DNA of 64,000 nt from Porphyromonadaceae bacterium W3.11 (lineage in GTDB: Bacteria > Bacteroidota > Bacteroidia > Bacteroidales > Porphyromonadaceae), in NCBI GenBank assembly GCA_030434245.1, contig JAUISX010000003.1, forward strand, positions 202,001-266,000, read 5' to 3'. The translations under genes and the position numbers were made by a program. Positions within the stretch are counted from its first letter, which is position 1. Every line of letters starts with the position of its first letter. Shown here in pieces: positions 44,943-53,969 of this stretch. The notes beneath the pieces are model-generated. The model was not told where the DNA came from, ran no database searches, and was given only the letters and a program-made list of their open reading frames with translations.

Positions 44943-46193
44943 TTACTTCAGATTATTTACAATATTGCTTCTCGAAAACTTAACTGCTGGAATAATTGCC
45001 GATACCAAATTGAGTAGCAGGCAAAAGCCTATGGCGTAAAGAAAGACCCTTGGTTGCAGATAATTCCAAACGGACAAATTTAGTGAAGCAACATTCAATC
45101 CATTAAATAAGATTTCAGACAAACCAAACATTCCCCCTAAAGAGAGGAAAAAGCCCAGCACAGCCCCGATAATCGTAAAGAGCAGGCTCTCCCATATCAC
45201 TTGTTGGAAAACTTGTGCGTTTCTTGCTCCATACGCTCTTCGCACTCCCAACTCATGGCGTCGCTGTAGCATCCTCGAAGAAGTCATCAATGCCAAGTTG
45301 ATGGCAGGAATAAGCAGATAGAGGGCGTAATCCTTGAGTTTTCTGGTTCGCACCGCCTTCATATCTGGTACAGTATTATCAGAGAATCTATAATAGGAGA
45401 CATAAAAGGTATCTGGCTGTCCCATGAAAGTAACATCCCAAGTCGGGTCATTGGCATTTCTGGCATCTACCTTTTCATTAAATTCCTCAATGATTTTCTT
45501 AAAGTCCTTAGGATTCTTTGCCAAAAGTATTGAACGGAATCCGCCTGGATAGCTCATCCCGTCATCTTGCAAATGTGCAGTATAGGGAATCCAGAGATTA
45601 CTATTGGCGTGATGAGCCAAAGAGCTCATGGTCTTTACGACCCCACAGATGATATACTCTACATCATCAAGTAAGATACTCTTACCCACAACATCTGCAG
45701 TTTCGAAGATTTCTTTGGCCCATTTATCTCTGATCACCACCTTCTTGCTTCCCGCTTTCACATCCGCTTCTGTAAAAGGAGAGCCAAAGAGAAATTCATG
45801 CTCAAAGCAATCCCAATAATCCTCATTGGTCATTTTGCAGAATAAATCCTTCCCTTCGATCACTCCTGGTTTTCTTGCTGAGAAATTACCTGTGGAGTAG
45901 AATGCAGTCTTTTCGGGAGTCTGAAGTGGTAAAATGAGTTCATTGATGAGCTTTAGTCCCAACATGCTATAATTCGCATTACCTCCCTTCTTCTCCCCCA
46001 TCCTGACACTCCTTACGGAGAGCATGCGATCACGTTTGGTCTCGGGGGCGAGGTTGCCAAACTTGACCTCATCCGCCATCACGCGCATCATGATCATACA
46101 GATGGAGAGGGCTGTACCGAGTATCGTGATGATACTCAGCACAGGATTCTCCCGCAGGATCCGCCACGCTTGTTTGAAATATTGCTTAATCAT
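44943..46193 (-). CDS. MacB/FtsX-type ABC permease, first member of pair 2 (type A)
   Basis: The 416-residue type-A permease shares its first residues with the one at 42345; the DNA 46099-46175 equals 43564-43640 exactly. The periplasmic domains have diverged, so the shared start probably reflects gene conversion or recent duplication of that segment. The coupling segment reads RRAYGARNAQVFQQVIWESL, followed by three C-terminal helices. It is 19 bp downstream of the ATPase gene. Confidence 0.88.
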   Translation of the reverse strand: MIKQYFKQAWRILRENPVLSIITILGTALSICMIMMRVMADEVKFGNLAPETKRDRMLSVRSVRMGEKKGGNANYSMLGLKLINELILPLQTPEKTAFYSTGNFSARKPGVIEGKDLFCKMTNEDYWDCFEHEFLFGSPFTEADVKAGSKKVVIRDKWAKEIFETADVVGKSILLDDVEYIICGVVKTMSSLAHHANSNLWIPYTAHLQDDGMSYPGGFRSILLAKNPKDFKKIIEEFNEKVDARNANDPTWDVTFMGQPDTFYVSYYRFSDNTVPDMKAVRTRKLKDYALYLLIPAINLALMTSSRMLQRRHELGVRRAYGARNAQVFQQVIWESLLFTIIGAVLGFFLSLGGMFGLSEILFNGLNVASLNLSVWNYLQPRVFLYAIGFCLLLNLVSAIIPAVKFSRSNIVNNLK

Positions 46194-46212
46194 AACTTCA
46201 ATCGCTCTATGA

Positions 46213-46893
46213 TTAAGATATCTGTCGGCCGTCTAAGAAGCGTACAGTTCTCTGTGTTTCAGCAGCCTTGTCTTCGTCGTGTGTAACCATGACGATGGTC
46301 CGTCCATCCTCTTGATTGAGCTGGTGAAGCAATTGCATAATCTCAGCACCCATCGTTGAGTCTAGATTACCAGTAGGCTCGTCCGCAAGGATGATAGATG
46401 GATTACCAATTACTGCTCTAGCGATAGCTACTCTCTGGCACTGTCCTCCTGATAGCTGAGCTGGGAAGTGCTTCATACGATGAGATAGCCCCACGCGCTC
46501 TAGTACTTCCTTAGCCAGTTTGCGACGCTCGCTCTCACCCACCTTGCGGTACAGCAATGGAAGCTCTACATTATCCAGTACGTTAAGTGAATTGATGAGG
46601 TGGAAGCTCTGGAAGACAAAGCCCAGATTTTCATTTCTAAAGCGAGCCAATTCCTTATCCTTCATCCCATTGGTATCAAGTCCATCAATGAGTATTTGAC
46701 CCTTGGTGGGCTGATCTAATAGCCCCATCACATTTAGGAGGGTGGACTTTCCACAACCAGAAGGTCCCATCACAGACATAAATTCACCCTCCATGACCTC
46801 TAGATTTACGTTTTCTAGTGCTACAGTTTCAATCTCTTCAGTACGGTAAATCTTATACACCTCCTGTAGTTCAATCATCTTTTTCATAATCAT
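46213..46893 (-). CDS. ABC transporter ATP-binding protein (MacB/LolD type)
   Basis: This 226-residue ATPase energises the permeases of the operon. Walker A is GPSGCGKST (about 40-48), the Q loop lies in LGFVFQSFHL, the ABC signature is LSGGQCQRVAIARA, Walker B is IILADEPTGNLD and the switch His is in MVTHDEDKA. The family is that of LolD, MacB and FtsE, usually paired with FtsX-type permeases and working by mechanotransmission rather than transport through the membrane. It is the only ATPase gene among six permease genes, so it probably serves all of them. Confidence 0.94.
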   Translation of the reverse strand: MIMKKMIELQEVYKIYRTEEIETVALENVNLEVMEGEFMSVMGPSGCGKSTLLNVMGLLDQPTKGQILIDGLDTNGMKDKELARFRNENLGFVFQSFHLINSLNVLDNVELPLLYRKVGESERRKLAKEVLERVGLSHRMKHFPAQLSGGQCQRVAIARAVIGNPSIILADEPTGNLDSTMGAEIMQLLHQLNQEDGRTIVMVTHDEDKAAETQRTVRFLDGRQIS

Positions 46894-46924
46894 GTACTTT
46901 TATATTGTTTATAATCTTATATGT

Positions 46925-48130
46925 TTACTCATCTCTTAGTGCCTCTACAGGATTAACTCTTGCAGCTCTCCTCGCAGGTATCCAAGCACTCACGCCCACG
47001 ATTACAGCCATCAATATATAGGTTATAACTACCGTTATTAGTCCCCTCAGCCATACCTTTTCTATTATATAATGTCCATTATCTATGTTCGAAAGACCTA
47101 TTACCTCAATAATATCCAGATGAAGAATAACTGCTATAACCACCATCGCAGGGATAGCTGCAAGAGTGAGCAGTAGGATCGCCTCCGTGACAAACTGACG
47201 TAGCACCTCTTTCCGAGAACTACCCATTGACATCCGCACGCCTATCTCATTACGTCTCGCTTGATTTCTAAACCAAAATGTACCTATCACCCCAAGGGCG
47301 GTACTCAAGACAAAGAATAGCATCATAATCATTCTTAACTGTACCTCCATCGTAGTGCCATTTATCATCTCTAGCGTCTTTTTAACGTTATGATAACTAA
47401 GAATACTATAGGAGACATCTTCTCTAAATTTATCTATTGAGAAGTGATCATTGACTCGTAATGACAGCTCAGGCATCGTTACAGACTCCTCTTTGGCTGA
47501 AATAAAAAAGGTTGGTGTATATGTTTCATAGTCATACTTCTTCTGATTCCCTACCACATCGGTAACTATGTAAATATCATCCTGCCCCATATAGACAGCT
47601 TTACCTATGGGATCTTCATCGGCGAATAAACCTTTAGCCAAGTCCTCACTTAAAACAATTGATGATGAGTTGGAGAAATCAAGAGCTCCGGTCCTATCAG
47701 AATGTGTCACCGATCGAATCTCAAAAATAGAAAAATAATCGGGGGAGGTAACTCTCTTTATTTCAGCGCTCATAGAAATAGCATCACTATTTGTATCTCT
47801 CTTTAGTACTCTGGAAGAATATGAGGAGCTAAAGGGAGTCGTTCCTTCAAATTTATTAGATAGTGTGACCTTCTCAACTCCAGGATACTGCTTTACCTTT
47901 CGCACAAATTTTTCGAATTCGTCTTTTTTCTCCTCACTATTTATGTCATCATGATAGACTCTGTAAGTATTTTCAATATTGAACCCTCTCGGCAACAAAC
48001 GATTATGGACCATCATAAAACTATAGTCAACAACATACCAAAAGAGGATAAATACAATAAGTAGCTCTAAATAAATCCAGCCGTTCTCGCCACGCTGTTT
48101 CCATATTTGCTTTAACACCTGCTTAATCAT
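46925..48130 (-). CDS. MacB/FtsX-type ABC permease, second member of pair 1 (type B)
   Basis: The 401-residue type-B permease begins MIKQVLKQIWKQRGENGW and ends ARVNPVEALRDE, with an N-terminal helix at about 18-38 and three C-terminal helices. Coupling segment: GVRMSMGSSRKEVLRQFVTEA. It is the most divergent type-B copy in the operon. It follows the 48144 gene by 13 bp and precedes the ATPase gene by 31 bp. Confidence 0.88.
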   Translation of the reverse strand: MIKQVLKQIWKQRGENGWIYLELLIVFILFWYVVDYSFMMVHNRLLPRGFNIENTYRVYHDDINSEEKKDEFEKFVRKVKQYPGVEKVTLSNKFEGTTPFSSSYSSRVLKRDTNSDAISMSAEIKRVTSPDYFSIFEIRSVTHSDRTGALDFSNSSSIVLSEDLAKGLFADEDPIGKAVYMGQDDIYIVTDVVGNQKKYDYETYTPTFFISAKEESVTMPELSLRVNDHFSIDKFREDVSYSILSYHNVKKTLEMINGTTMEVQLRMIMMLFFVLSTALGVIGTFWFRNQARRNEIGVRMSMGSSRKEVLRQFVTEAILLLTLAAIPAMVVIAVILHLDIIEVIGLSNIDNGHYIIEKVWLRGLITVVITYILMAVIVGVSAWIPARRAARVNPVEALRDE

Positions 48131-48143
48131 AATCTTCTACTTA

Positions 48144-49460
48144 TTAATGTTTATGTTCTGAAAGTGAATCCACTATATTTCTCTTAGCGTATCTGTACGA
48201 TGGGATTAAGGTAGAGAGCATATTGATAACGAAAACCGCAACCAATGCGACTAAGAACACCTCAAGATTCAGCATCATTCCAGATGTAATCCCTGCATTG
48301 TCGCTAAACGTACTATATACATCTGAGCTACTCACCATAATGAGAGGAGAGACCAACGTTGTAGAGATATACTGAAGTAAAAAATATGATATTATAAAAC
48401 CGAGTAACCCTCCTAATACTGTCAATAGTAAGTTCTCAGTAATCAACTGCACCGTTAGCTGTCCTCGTGTTCCGCCAAAGGCCTTACGTACTCCAAACTC
48501 AGATGCCCTCTTCTCCATACGACTACTATTTAGTCCAGAAAGATTTAATAGTGGCACTAATGCAAATATCAACAGCATTATGGCAAATGTCCATTTAACC
48601 TTATTTATATTTAAAGCATAATTACCTATACGAAAAGCAGTAGTAAATGCGTCATCTGGCTGACCTTTTAAGTCAATATTATAGGACAGCCCTTCTTCAT
48701 ACCTCCGAAGATTATCCTCCACCTCCTTGCGTACTTCAGCAAAATGAGCAGCAGATGGTGCTACTACAATGACATTATAAAAACCCAATATACCCTCTCG
48801 GTCAAAAGGATCCTCATATTTTCCATTCGTCGTATATGGTACCCATGCATTAGCAAAAGTATCATTCAATAGGTAGGATCTATTTCTAACAACCCCTGTC
48901 ACCTTGTATAGCTCACCATTAAGTATAAGTGACTCACCAATAGCTGAAGCACCATTGAAAAGCCTACGACTAGTCATTTCATCAATTACAATCTTCTTGT
49001 CTCCAGCAGAAAAAACGGCATCATCATAAGGGACACCTTCGATAAAATCAAAGCGAAAAGCCTTCCAATAGTTTGCATCAGTAAACTTTATGACCAAGGG
49101 TCTTTTCTTTGTATCGCCTACCCTCGAAACAGTATAATCTTCTCCAAAAGGGACAAGATAAGCCGTAACCACCTCAGCTGACTGCAATGGATAAAAAATC
49201 TCTCTAACAGTCTGAAGTGAAGAGAATGCTGATGAAGTCCCCTTATCAGCTCCGTCTTTCGAAATAATAGTTACACCCTGTGTATATAGTGATCTAGAGC
49301 GATTGACTTCTGGTTCTATATTTCCACACTTTATGTGGATAAATACGGATATAGCCATCACCATACAGATAGCTAATGCTGTACCTATGATATAGATGGT
49401 GCTATAGAGCTTATTCTCCTTCAGCAACCACCACGCTTGCTTGAAATACTTCTTAATCAT
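48144..49460 (-). CDS. MacB/FtsX-type ABC permease, first member of pair 1 (type A)
   Basis: The 438-residue type-A permease begins MIKKYFKQAWWLLKENKLYS, with the usual N-terminal helix, a periplasmic domain of about 240 residues and C-terminal helices from about residue 290. The coupling segment reads FGVRKAFGGTRGQLTVQLITENLLL. It is the first permease gene after the adaptor, with a 161-bp spacer in which I see no gene. It pairs with the type-B permease at 46925. Confidence 0.88.
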   Translation of the reverse strand: MIKKYFKQAWWLLKENKLYSTIYIIGTALAICMVMAISVFIHIKCGNIEPEVNRSRSLYTQGVTIISKDGADKGTSSAFSSLQTVREIFYPLQSAEVVTAYLVPFGEDYTVSRVGDTKKRPLVIKFTDANYWKAFRFDFIEGVPYDDAVFSAGDKKIVIDEMTSRRLFNGASAIGESLILNGELYKVTGVVRNRSYLLNDTFANAWVPYTTNGKYEDPFDREGILGFYNVIVVAPSAAHFAEVRKEVEDNLRRYEEGLSYNIDLKGQPDDAFTTAFRIGNYALNINKVKWTFAIMLLIFALVPLLNLSGLNSSRMEKRASEFGVRKAFGGTRGQLTVQLITENLLLTVLGGLLGFIISYFLLQYISTTLVSPLIMVSSSDVYSTFSDNAGITSGMMLNLEVFLVALVAVFVINMLSTLIPSYRYAKRNIVDSLSEHKH

Positions 49461-49621
49461 AATTTTTTCTTGACCATTATATACATTTATTGTTCTTTAT
49501 TAAAAGGCTGTACCATGGGTAAGAGACAACGCTCTGAAGGCGAAAAAAGCACTTTTAGTATGAAACCTAACTCGAATGCCCAAGGGTACGCCATAGGTTA
49601 CCATCATGTACCCCTCTCCTA

Positions 49622-50869
49622 TTACTTGCTAATCTTCAGTTTACTACGGTTTTTAAAGGAACTCATATCGGAGACAACGACCAGATCACCCTCTTTTAGT
49701 CCTGATACCACCTCTACATACTTATGGTTGGAGTCCCCTAGCTGCACCTCCCGCTTGAACAACTCCTCTCCATTTTTCACAAAAAGCTCATACTTCCCAG
49801 GCCCACTATAGTACGAGCCCTTATCTATCATCATCACATCCTCCTGAATAGCAGTCATCACATAGACATCAGTCTTTAATCCAGAACGAAGTTTCTCATG
49901 GTCATCCTCCTCTAACTGAACCGTAAACTGAATGACACCACCCTTAGATAATGGAGTGATATTGGAGACCACCCCCTTCAGTTCATCCCGACCTATTCGC
50001 ACCAATGTACGAGCACCCGGATAGAGTCTATCTGCATAACTATCCGCTATCTGCCCCTCTACCCTGAAGTGAGATAGATCGGATATTATCGCCACTTGTG
50101 AACCCTGTGCGGCCTGTGACCCAATCTCATTACTGACAAAGGTCAGGACACCAGCTCGCGGAGCACGAATAGCCGCATCCTCCAGCGTACGTCTCACCTC
50201 CGATAATGTCTTTTGGAAGATTGCGAGGTCTAGCTCCTGTACCTTAATCTCCGCATCCGCTACAGCACGGTCGTTGTGATACTTCTTCGTCGCCTGTTCC
50301 TGCTCTAGCTGAGCCACATTGTACTTAAGCTCCGTCTCACGTACCTTATCCGTAGTCCCGGCACCGATACTATCCAGATAACGCTCATTACGTACCTCCA
50401 CCTTCATCTTATCCAGCTGTAGTTCATTGACCTCTAGCTGCATCTTACTGTCGCTCAATTGGCTCTCACTCTTGATCCTAAGTTGCTCCAACTTATATTG
50501 ACGCATCTGCAGCTCATCCAACTTCTTATTATAATCCGTCTGAATACTCTGCAAGTCCAGCTTAAGGATAGGAGTCCCCACCTCCACTGTATCACCCGGA
50601 CGCTTTAGCACCTCCTCTATACGGCTATTGATAGGAGCAATCACAATCTCCTCAAAACTAGGCTTCACCTGCCCCGAGGCACTCACCGACACCTCTATAG
50701 TCCCCCTTATAACGGTCGAGATCTTCAAATTCATAGCCGAAATTGAAGGCCGAAGAAATATCAATATAACCGCTAATAAACCAATGCCTACCAATGCTAT
50801 GGCACCAAACTTAATTAGCTTCTTGTTTTTCTCCTTGCGAAGCACCTCTTTAGGTATATTTCTATCCAT
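49622..50869 (-). CDS. membrane-fusion (HlyD/MacA-type) periplasmic adaptor
   Basis: This 415-residue adaptor links the inner-membrane permeases to the TolC channel. A short cytoplasmic N-terminus precedes one membrane helix (about 21-40). Then come a split lipoyl domain (IEEVLKRPGDTVEVGTPILKLD at about 88-110; IRAPRAGVLTFVSNEIGSQAAQGS at about 233-255), a helical hairpin between them (about 112-220), and beta-barrel and membrane-proximal domains (GLKEGDLVVVSDMSSF). It is the first gene of the operon and lies 50 bp downstream of a sigma-54 promoter. Confidence 0.9.
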   Translation of the reverse strand: MDRNIPKEVLRKEKNKKLIKFGAIALVGIGLLAVILIFLRPSISAMNLKISTVIRGTIEVSVSASGQVKPSFEEIVIAPINSRIEEVLKRPGDTVEVGTPILKLDLQSIQTDYNKKLDELQMRQYKLEQLRIKSESQLSDSKMQLEVNELQLDKMKVEVRNERYLDSIGAGTTDKVRETELKYNVAQLEQEQATKKYHNDRAVADAEIKVQELDLAIFQKTLSEVRRTLEDAAIRAPRAGVLTFVSNEIGSQAAQGSQVAIISDLSHFRVEGQIADSYADRLYPGARTLVRIGRDELKGVVSNITPLSKGGVIQFTVQLEEDDHEKLRSGLKTDVYVMTAIQEDVMMIDKGSYYSGPGKYELFVKNGEELFKREVQLGDSNHKYVEVVSGLKEGDLVVVSDMSSFKNRSKLKISK

Positions 50870-50918
50870 TATGATAACGATACTTAATAGTAAATCTTTT
50901 TCTTACGTCATTAAAAGG

Positions 50919-50933
50919 GCAAGCTCTGTGCCA
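50919..50933 (-). promoter_or_regulatory. sigma-54 (-24/-12) promoter of the efflux operon
   Basis: The minus strand reads TGGCAC-AGAGC-TTGC, an exact match to the sigma-54 consensus TGGCAC-N5-TTGC with correct GG-to-GC spacing. Transcription would start near 50908, about 40 bp before the adaptor gene. Two inverted repeats lie 50-100 bp further upstream, as expected for an enhancer-binding activator. Confidence 0.82.
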
Positions 50934-50969
50934 AAACATATAACTACCTGATAATCAGCAGGTGTAAAA

Positions 50970-51027
50970 AGTAAAGTGTTCATTTCCGAACAGTTTACTG
51001 TCCGCTAGCGAACACTTTTAGCGGACA
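50970..51027 (-). promoter_or_regulatory. tandem inverted repeats, probable enhancer site for an NtrC-type activator
   Basis: The first repeat, 50970-50999, pairs AGTAAAGTGTTC with GAACAGTTTACT (11 of 12 bp). The second, 50999-51027, pairs TGTCCGCTA with TAGCGGACA (9 of 9 bp). They sit about 60-120 bp upstream of the predicted sigma-54 start site, a typical distance for upstream activating sequences. The binding protein is inferred, perhaps the regulator at 33557-34885. Confidence 0.6.
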
Positions 51028-51074
51028 CATTACTTACTTTTAGGATTTTCAGAAGAAGACACGCTCAAGAAGGG

Positions 51075-51165
51075 CGAAAATTCTTCCTATAGGAAACATT
51101 TCTTCTTCTCATAGGGAAAAATATTTTTCCCTATGAGAAGCGTTTCTCTTTCATATAACTAATTT
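51075..51165 (+). repeat. dispersed palindromic intergenic repeat, copy C
   Basis: This copy runs from GCGAAAATTCTTCCTATAGG through CTTCTCATAGGGAAAA and its inverted partner TTTTCCCTATGAGAAG to CTTTCATATAACTAA. It matches copy B closely and copy A in its right half. It lies between two divergent operons and does not overlap either promoter. Confidence 0.75.
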
Positions 51166-51280
51166 TTTGAGAGGTTTATGCTATTCCTGAAAAAAGTGCA
51201 CAGAAATTAATTAAAAACTGATGTGCTTTATACTTTAAATTGTGACAAAAAAGAGACAGCTGATCCTTTCTATACAAATC

Positions 51281-51312
51281 ATTGAAAGAGCAAAGTATAA
51301 TCAGTATATTTG
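51281..51312 (+). promoter_or_regulatory. promoter of the metalloprotease-susC-susD unit
   Basis: ATTG (51281-51284) as a -33 element, a 20-bp spacer, and TATATTTG (51305-51312) as the -7 element fit the Bacteroidetes housekeeping promoter. The start codon follows 53 bp later. Confidence 0.62.
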
Positions 51313-51365
51313 CGCTAATTTTGAGTAAAAAAATTTCTATTTAGTAACATATTTAATTGTATTCT

Positions 51366-53930
51366 ATGCAATCTATCACACGCAAAGCAAGAAAGGGAAA
51401 AAGCACATGGCTGTTTTTTTTAAGTTTGACAATGATATTTTCACTCAATAGCTGCTCTGTTATCAAGCTCAAGTCTGATGCAAAAAGCAACAAGAACGCA
51501 AAAGAAGTGAATTTATCCGATTATGAAAAAGTTGTAGCCGATAGTACAGAGGTAGCAAAAGGGCTATTCAACGTATATCAAAGTGGCGACAAATATTATT
51601 TTGACATTCCCACTTCATATCTGGGTAGAGATCTACTTGTGGTCAATAGAATCCTACAGGTTCCGCCAGAGCTCAATGAAGCAGGAATTAATAAAGGTAT
51701 CAATTATGAGAATACCTTAATTTCATTCTCTCTATCGCATGACAAGAAAAAACTATTAATAACCAACGTGAAACCTAAGCCAGAATTCCCTGAAGGTGAT
51801 TTAATAGGTATCTCTATTGATGAGAATTTCCGATCCCCTCTAATGGCGAAACTTCCAGTACATGCATTCTCATCTGATTCGACATCAGTAATAGTGGAGA
51901 TGACAAAGTTCTTTGATGGTTCTTCATCTCTACTTAACCACCTCTTTGATATGATTAGTATTGGAGGAAATCCTGAGAAAGAGCTATCATCGATAGTGAG
52001 AGTGTCAGCATTTCCAAACAACTTAACCGTTGTATCTGACTTTGGGACAAAAGTTAGTGAGGGTAGAGGGAATGTATATCTAACTGTACGTACAAGTTCA
52101 TCCTTTGTTCTCCTTCCTGAACACCCTATGAGAGGTCGTGCATTAAGCCCACGCATCGGTTTTTTCACCGTGCCACAAACTTTTTACTCAGACAACCAAG
52201 TATCAGTAAAAAAAGAACAATACATTACTCGATGGAGACTTGAGCCTTCAGATCCTGAAGCATATTTACGTGGTGAGCTTGTGGAGCCCATTACCCCTAT
52301 CATTTTTTATATAGATAGTAGTACTCCTAAAAAGTGGCGAAAATACATGAAGGAAGGCATAGAAGACTGGCAAGTAGCATTTGAGAAAGCTGGTTTTAAA
52401 AATGCCATCATAGCCAGAGAGGTAGATGAAGAGATAAACCATGATGACCTCTCTATCTCAAGTATCAACTACATCGCTAGTGATAAAATGAATGCCATGG
52501 GACCATCTGTCTTCGACCCTAGAAGTGGAGAGATCATCCAAGCAGATATTATTTGGTGGCATAATGTACTCACTATGCTACGTAATTGGATTGTACTTCA
52601 GACAGGTGCCACACAAGATGGAGCTGCTCAATGGAATATACCTGAGGAGCTTCTGGGTGATGCTATGCGATTTGTGGCATGCCATGAGGTAGGTCACTCG
52701 CTAGGGCTTAGACATAATATGATTGCTTCATCTGCATACAATGTCCAAGATTTACGCGACCCAGCTTTCACGGCTAAGAATGGGACCTCTGCAAGTATAA
52801 TGGATTATGCACGCTTTAACTACGTTGCTCAACCAGGTGATGGGGTAAAGCACTTCTCTCCTCAGATAGGACCATACGACTTACTTGCTATTGAGTATGG
52901 GTATAGATGGTATGGAGATAATGTGACTAAAAAACAGGAAAATTCAAAGTTGCAAGCATTACTAAATAAGCATACTGGTAAATTATACAGATATAGCGAA
53001 GCACAAGACTCAAGAGCAGTAATAGACCCGAGGGCACAAACGGAAGATCTAACAAATGACCCTGTACTTGCCTCTGAGCTAGGAATTAAAAATCTTAAAA
53101 GGATATTACCAAAGCTAGAGCAAATCACGGCCAATGGAGATCCTTATCAAGGATATGATGAGCTTGGAGTTATGCTTAACACGCTCATTAATCAATGGAA
53201 TACGTTTATTTACCATCCTCTTGGTTTAATTGGTGGATTAAATATTGAATTAACTGATAGGAGTATGCCAAATACCCCTACCTATTCATTCGTACCAAAA
53301 GAGGAACAAAAAAGAGCCTTAGAGTTCTTGATCCGTGAAACTATCACAGACATAGACTGGCTATTCAATGCGCCGGTATACAAAAAAACTTTCCCAATCA
53401 AGGAGTCTCCTGCTGGTTTAATAGAGCAAGCCCCATCTCTACTACTAAAAAATGCCCAGAGCTATATTTTTTGGGATCTGTTAGACGACAGACGGCTAAT
53501 TAGGATGAGTGAAAATGAATGGCGTAATGGATCAAGTGCCTTTACACCTACAGATCTTACAAATAGACTTTTTGATGTCATCTTTGATAAAAGTGTGAAG
53601 GGGAAAGAACTAACAGTGGAAGAACGCTTAGTACAAAAGGGACTAGTAGATGCTCTTATACAAAGTGTATCAACTTCTAAAGTCACAAAAAAGAATAGTT
53701 TGACATCAATGACAAATATCTCGTATGACAGCAAATCATTGGATGTAATCAGAGATGTCAATTTTCACGGAAGTTTAGCAGACCGAATCTCTGATGCTAT
53801 TTCAGTCAAAAGAGGTCTCTTAAATAAAATATATACAACTATTAAACCTCTTCAAAATAGAGGTTCTGAACAGATGAGAGGACACTATATTGACTTAGTG
53901 CTTCGTATCGAAAATGCAATTGAGAAGTAA
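51366..53930 (+). CDS. zinc-dependent metalloprotease lipoprotein (metzincin-like, DUF5117/DUF5118 type)
   Basis: The product is about 854 residues from the ATG at 51366; an in-frame TTG at 51357 is less likely. A lipoprotein signal (residues about 15-31, lipobox LNSC) indicates a membrane-anchored extracytoplasmic enzyme. The zinc site is HEVGHSLGLRH with His440, His444 and His450 as ligands and Glu441 catalytic, followed by the Met-turn SIMDYARF. The N-terminal half looks like DUF5118 and DUF5117 domains of the Bacteroidetes family. It lies 39 bp before susC and shares its promoter, so it probably cuts protein into peptides for the SusCD importer (inference). Confidence 0.9.
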   Translation: MQSITRKARKGKSTWLFFLSLTMIFSLNSCSVIKLKSDAKSNKNAKEVNLSDYEKVVADSTEVAKGLFNVYQSGDKYYFDIPTSYLGRDLLVVNRILQVPPELNEAGINKGINYENTLISFSLSHDKKKLLITNVKPKPEFPEGDLIGISIDENFRSPLMAKLPVHAFSSDSTSVIVEMTKFFDGSSSLLNHLFDMISIGGNPEKELSSIVRVSAFPNNLTVVSDFGTKVSEGRGNVYLTVRTSSSFVLLPEHPMRGRALSPRIGFFTVPQTFYSDNQVSVKKEQYITRWRLEPSDPEAYLRGELVEPITPIIFYIDSSTPKKWRKYMKEGIEDWQVAFEKAGFKNAIIAREVDEEINHDDLSISSINYIASDKMNAMGPSVFDPRSGEIIQADIIWWHNVLTMLRNWIVLQTGATQDGAAQWNIPEELLGDAMRFVACHEVGHSLGLRHNMIASSAYNVQDLRDPAFTAKNGTSASIMDYARFNYVAQPGDGVKHFSPQIGPYDLLAIEYGYRWYGDNVTKKQENSKLQALLNKHTGKLYRYSEAQDSRAVIDPRAQTEDLTNDPVLASELGIKNLKRILPKLEQITANGDPYQGYDELGVMLNTLINQWNTFIYHPLGLIGGLNIELTDRSMPNTPTYSFVPKEEQKRALEFLIRETITDIDWLFNAPVYKKTFPIKESPAGLIEQAPSLLLKNAQSYIFWDLLDDRRLIRMSENEWRNGSSAFTPTDLTNRLFDVIFDKSVKGKELTVEERLVQKGLVDALIQSVSTSKVTKKNSLTSMTNISYDSKSLDVIRDVNFHGSLADRISDAISVKRGLLNKIYTTIKPLQNRGSEQMRGHYIDLVLRIENAIEK

Positions 53931-53969
53931 ACTAATAATAAACTCATATTGACTATACAACATTTCATT

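Noticed and set aside
49437-49811. Plus-strand frame of 124 codons
   Set aside because: It overlaps the ends of the 48144 permease and the adaptor gene antisense and shows no family similarity.
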